Positions 60,925 to 64,000 of a stretch of DNA of 64,000 bases are shown here, piece after piece. Numbering within the stretch: the stretch's first letter is position 1; each line of letters opens with the position of its first letter. Source of the DNA: Bacteriovorax stolpii (lineage in GTDB: Bacteria > Bdellovibrionota > Bacteriovoracia > Bacteriovoracales > Bacteriovoracaceae). A program made the translations under genes and the position numbers. The notes beneath the pieces were generated by a model. It did no database searches, had not been told where the DNA came from, and saw only the letters and a program-made list of their open reading frames with translations. The stretch spans positions 1-64,000 of the forward strand of contig CAMASK010000007.1 in the NCBI GenBank assembly GCA_945860895.1. Direction: 5' to 3'.

Positions 60925-62049
60925 ATGGATAAAATCGCGATAGTTCTGGGGGCGTGCTTCTTGCCATCAGTAATTATGAACTTGGAAAGCAAAGTAAAGT
61001 TTATTCAATGGTTGAGTCCAGTAGTCTGTTGTTATGCTTTAGGTATTCTCGCTGGAAATATTTTTGCTTCAGTTTGGGACGTGGAACTTGCTACAGGCCT
61101 TTCAGAAGTTAGTGTGATGCTGGCTTTACCACTACTACTATTCTCAGTTGATTTATGGGGATGGTCTAAGCTTGCAAAGTCCACCATCGTATCATTTCTG
61201 GTTCTCATCTTGTGTGTTATGTTGGCAAGTTATCTTGTTGGTATCTTGTATAAAGATCAAGACCCTGAAGTTTGGAAGATGGCCGGGATGTTAGTCGGTG
61301 TTTATGTAGGTGGAACAGCAAATTTAACAGCGATTGGAAAAATTCTTGAAGTAAGAGATGAAGTTTTCGTCACTTTAAATGCTGTGGATTTAATTATTGG
61401 CGGCGGATATTTCTTTTTTATTTTATCTTTTGGAGTAAAAATTCTCACAAAGTTCTTGCCGGCTTTTAATCATACAGGGACTGATGAAGGTGAAATGGAT
61501 CTCTTAAATTGGCGGGCATTGTCCCTATCAAAGAAATTTTTGCATTCAATCTTACTCCTCATCCTGGCCGCAATGATTGTGGCAATCTCGGTTTTTATTT
61601 CAAACCATATTACTGGTGCAAGTGTTGCGGGGATTATTATTTTATCTCTTACGAGTCTGGCCCTTTTGATCTCTTTTAATAAAAAAATCAGACACTTCGA
61701 AGGTTCTCAGGAAATCGGACAGTATCTCTTATTGGTTTTTTGTTTTGCCGTAGGATCTCTGGCCAATGTTTCTCAACTCTTTTCAAATAATCTTTGGTAT
61801 TTTGCCTTCTGTTCGCTAATTATGTTTGGAAGTATTATTTTGCATTTTCTTTGTTGCTATTTACTTAAAATTGATAGAGATACTGCAATAATAACTTCAA
61901 TGGCCGGCATTTTTGGTCCAGCCTTCGTGGCCCCCATGAGCCAGGTTTTAAAAAACAAGGCCATACTGGTTTCAGGTGTGACAACTGGACTGGTTGGAAT
62001 TGCAGTGGGAAATTTTGTCGGTGTAATAGTGGCCTATTGCCTTAAATAA
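60925..62049 (+). CDS. DUF819 family membrane protein
   Basis: About 374 residues with some 10-11 hydrophobic helices. The family signature 'VGVYVGGTANLTAIGKIL' lies at about 127-144. DUF819 (YjcL-like) proteins are suspected transporters; substrates are unknown, although keratan- or sugar-related roles have been proposed for relatives. Start ATG at 60925 has AAAGGA six bases upstream; an in-frame TTG at 60910 is rejected. It precedes a sodium:solute symporter gene by 17 bases, forming a two-gene transport unit. Confidence 0.88.
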   Translation: MDKIAIVLGACFLPSVIMNLESKVKFIQWLSPVVCCYALGILAGNIFASVWDVELATGLSEVSVMLALPLLLFSVDLWGWSKLAKSTIVSFLVLILCVMLASYLVGILYKDQDPEVWKMAGMLVGVYVGGTANLTAIGKILEVRDEVFVTLNAVDLIIGGGYFFFILSFGVKILTKFLPAFNHTGTDEGEMDLLNWRALSLSKKFLHSILLLILAAMIVAISVFISNHITGASVAGIIILSLTSLALLISFNKKIRHFEGSQEIGQYLLLVFCFAVGSLANVSQLFSNNLWYFAFCSLIMFGSIILHFLCCYLLKIDRDTAIITSMAGIFGPAFVAPMSQVLKNKAILVSGVTTGLVGIAVGNFVGVIVAYCLK

Positions 62050-62066
62050 CGGAGAGACAAGCAAAG

Positions 62067-63476
62067 ATGAACTGGGAATTATTCGGAATCAGTCTTTATA
62101 TTCTATCGATGCTTTTTGTTGGGGTATGGGTTTCAAAAAGAATTAAAACTGAGGATGATTATTTCCTTGGAGGCCGAACACTTGGTCCTTTTCTTGCTAC
62201 ATTTTCAATCTTTGCCACTTGGTTTGGTGCTGAAACTTGCATTGGTACGGCCGGTAATGTCTATAATTCAGGTCTTTCAAATCTTCATGCCGATCCGCTA
62301 GGCTATACAATTTGCTTATTCATTATGGCGCTTTTTTTTGCCAAAGTTTTGTGGAGAAAGAAAATCACCACAATTCCTGATCTGTTTCGTGAACGCTTTT
62401 CACCCAATGTTGAAAAACTTTCTGCCATTTTAATGATTCCTGGAAGTATTATTTGGGCCGCTGCTCAAATCCGTGCCTTAGGGCAAATCATTCATGCGAA
62501 TTCTGATATAGGAGTGACTTTTGCCGTCACAGCTGCTGCCACAGTGGTGGTGGCCTATACCATGTTGGGTGGATTATTGGCAGATGCCTATAATGACCTC
62601 ATTCAAGGAATTGCTGTTATTATTGGTCTGGTGTTTTTATTTGGTGCAGTTATCATTGATCAAGGCGGGATTGTTCCATTTTTGGCCGCTATTCCTGTTG
62701 ATAAATTAACTTTTTCCGGTGGACAGGGGGAGAGTTTAGGCTTTTTAGGAAATCTTGAATTATGGATGGTACCCATTCTTGGATCTTTAATGGCCCAAGA
62801 ATTAGTGTCTAGAGTCGTTGCTAGTCGTTCTGAAAAAGTGGCTTTCAATTCATCTCTAAGAGCGGCCAGTATTTATTTTATGGTAGGGTGTATCCCGGTC
62901 TTCATTGGTCTTTTAGGACCTCAATATTTTCCAAATCTAAAAGATTCTGAAACTCTTATGCCTCTTTTGGCAAAAACACATTTAAATTTTGTTTTTTATA
63001 TTATCTTTATCGGGGCACTTGTTTCTGCCATTCTTTCAACCGTTGATACAACTCTTCTCTCAGCTTCAGCTTTAAGTTCTCATAATCTTATCTATCCACT
63101 TTTTCCAAATTTAACTGAAAAACAAAAAATGAGGGTTGCTAGAGGAGGAACTTTTGTCGCAGGGATTGTGGCCTATCTTATCGCTTTTGCTTCGGAGTCA
63201 ATCACTGGATTAGTGGAAACGGCTTCCAGTTTAGGCGGTCCAAGTATTTTAATCATTACATTAATTGCTCTATGGGTGAAACAAGGAAACTCAAAGAATG
63301 CGATTTTTGCAATCACTATGAGTATAGTGACTTGGTTCATAACGACTTTCATTATTGTAATTGAATATTCAGTAATCTTAACTGTTACAATGTGCGCAAT
63401 TAGTTACTTCATTTCATTGCCATTCACTAAAAGTAGCACTCAATCATTGGCCATAGGCCCTTTCAATGAATCCTAA
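62067..63476 (+). CDS. Sodium:solute symporter family protein
   Basis: 469 residues with about 13 membrane helices. SSS-family hallmarks: 'DDYFLGGRTLGPFLATFSIFAT' and 'WFGAET', 'TMLGGLLADAYNDLIQG' (the sodium-site helix), and 'FIGALVSAILSTVDTTLLSAS' with the conserved Ser-Thr. The substrate (sugar, amino acid, proline or other) cannot be told. GGAG site about 14 bases upstream. Two bases separate its stop from the convergent histone gene. Confidence 0.92.
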   Translation: MNWELFGISLYILSMLFVGVWVSKRIKTEDDYFLGGRTLGPFLATFSIFATWFGAETCIGTAGNVYNSGLSNLHADPLGYTICLFIMALFFAKVLWRKKITTIPDLFRERFSPNVEKLSAILMIPGSIIWAAAQIRALGQIIHANSDIGVTFAVTAAATVVVAYTMLGGLLADAYNDLIQGIAVIIGLVFLFGAVIIDQGGIVPFLAAIPVDKLTFSGGQGESLGFLGNLELWMVPILGSLMAQELVSRVVASRSEKVAFNSSLRAASIYFMVGCIPVFIGLLGPQYFPNLKDSETLMPLLAKTHLNFVFYIIFIGALVSAILSTVDTTLLSASALSSHNLIYPLFPNLTEKQKMRVARGGTFVAGIVAYLIAFASESITGLVETASSLGGPSILIITLIALWVKQGNSKNAIFAITMSIVTWFITTFIIVIEYSVILTVTMCAISYFISLPFTKSSTQSLAIGPFNES

Positions 63477-63478
63477 GT

Positions 63479-63868
63479 TCATGTTGGTGCTTGAAAATCT
63501 CGGTCCATGACAGTTTTTCTCTTATCTGTTTTTGCATTTTCAATAGACTGCAAACAGATAGTTTGAATTCTAATAGTTAACTGTTCGATTGCCTTAGCAG
63601 AGGTAGAAAGACCTGCTTCTTCTTTGATCATCTTTTTTACTTTTGACGAAACTACCAATGCTTCATTAACGTCGGCATTTTCAATATAGAGATTAAAATC
63701 TTTTCCCATAACAGTTTTGCGGCCTAGTTTTTGAGCATGACTTATCGCGTCTTTGCATGCTTTGATAATATCTTGGTTAAGAGGCTCAAAAAAACCGGCA
63801 GAAGTATTCATGTCTGATTTTTCTTTGATGAATTTTTTTACTTTAGAAACAACAATTAGGCTTTCCAT
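63479..63868 (-). CDS. Doublet (two-in-one) bacterial histone-fold protein
   Basis: 129 residues made of two clear tandem histone folds. Fold 1 (6-58) and fold 2 (72-125) align throughout: 'VVSKVKKFIKE' with 'VVSSKVKKMIKE', 'MNTSAGF' with 'LSTSAKA', and 'RKTVMGKDF' with 'RKTVMDRDF'. The 'K-T-V-M-x-x-D-F' ending is the loop-2 signature of archaeal and bacterial histones. Two folds joined by a linker of about 13 residues make a built-in dimer, as in the DUF1931 and other bacterial pseudodimeric histones. Tandem basic residues in helix 1 and loop 2 (Lys11, Lys12, Arg50, Arg117) could contact DNA. Excellent AAGGAG site seven bases before the ATG. No signal peptide. Confidence 0.88.
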   Translation of the reverse strand: MESLIVVSKVKKFIKEKSDMNTSAGFFEPLNQDIIKACKDAISHAQKLGRKTVMGKDFNLYIENADVNEALVVSSKVKKMIKEEAGLSTSAKAIEQLTIRIQTICLQSIENAKTDKRKTVMDRDFQAPT

Positions 63869-64000
63869 CTATGGACTCCTTAGACTTAAAGTCTATTAAA
63901 CTTTTTTAATTGCTTAACTATCCTAAAAAGGTCCCTCTTGGGCAAGTTGAAAACTCCTTCGCTAATATAAATTGTTCACTATACAAATAAAGTCGCCTGA

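Overview
The window is AT-rich bacterial chromosome with no rRNA, tRNA, CRISPR array, transposase or phage genes. Gene content points to a Gram-negative member of the Bdellovibrionota, most likely near Bacteriovorax/Peredibacter. The reasons are many short exported proteins and lipoproteins, a two-in-one bacterial histone, a deoxyhypusine-synthase-like protein, a periplasmic LysM transglycosylase and a complete TCA segment. This placement is inferred from gene content; no marker gene is present.

Layout. Positions 1-1242 and 9057-10764 hold two copies of one two-gene module: a small exported Cys-containing protein followed by a cytoplasmic helical-repeat protein that, in the complete copy, ends in an OmpR-like winged helix. 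Between them lie a decayed Tsx-like porin, a patatin phospholipase, small exported proteins, an SGNH hydrolase next to a GH16 glycanase, and an operon of two exported paralogues plus an exported protein with a caspase-like His/Cys pattern (6714-8918). From 11018 to 23759 come a large exported membrane protein, a beta-helix lipoprotein, PEP synthase, a phosphoribosyltransferase beside a dead erythromycin-esterase gene, the DHS-like enzyme, and a carbohydrate region (SGNH + GH5, cupin isomerase, amino-sugar kinase, third SGNH) that contains a DegT aminotransferase fragment.

23875-33010 holds DUF3820-recQ, a 37-residue Lys-rich protein, a FemAB-like acyltransferase, a DUF938 methyltransferase, a broken metalloprotease joined head-on to a collagen-like ORF, a class C beta-lactamase-fold protein, a probable outer-membrane protein, a JmjC/cupin_4 oxygenase and a tiny lipoprotein. 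33158-36726 is an amidoligase cluster: aspartoacylase-like, RimK-like ATP-grasp with N-terminal RLAN-type region, and divergent GNAT-C39 peptidase fusion. A retropepsin-like protein of a family linked to such enzymes lies at 56266.

36727-42400 carries a dihaem cytochrome and taxon-restricted proteins. 42518-51339 is central metabolism: sucA-sucB-lpd and aconitase. 51418-54496 is an overlapping SDR / dihydroorotase-like / EEP operon. The rest carries a LysM transglycosylase, pterin dehydratase, gamma-glutamyltransferase, a Gly/Thr-tailed lipoprotein, a possible permuted papain-like protein, two transporters and the histone doublet at the right edge.

The strongest candidates for something undescribed are the duplicated exported-protein/winged-helix module and the caspase-like operon. 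The amidoligase cluster and histone doublet belong to recognisable but poorly understood families. At least six decaying genes show active gene loss. Intergenic gaps are all below 300 bases except where decayed genes lie.
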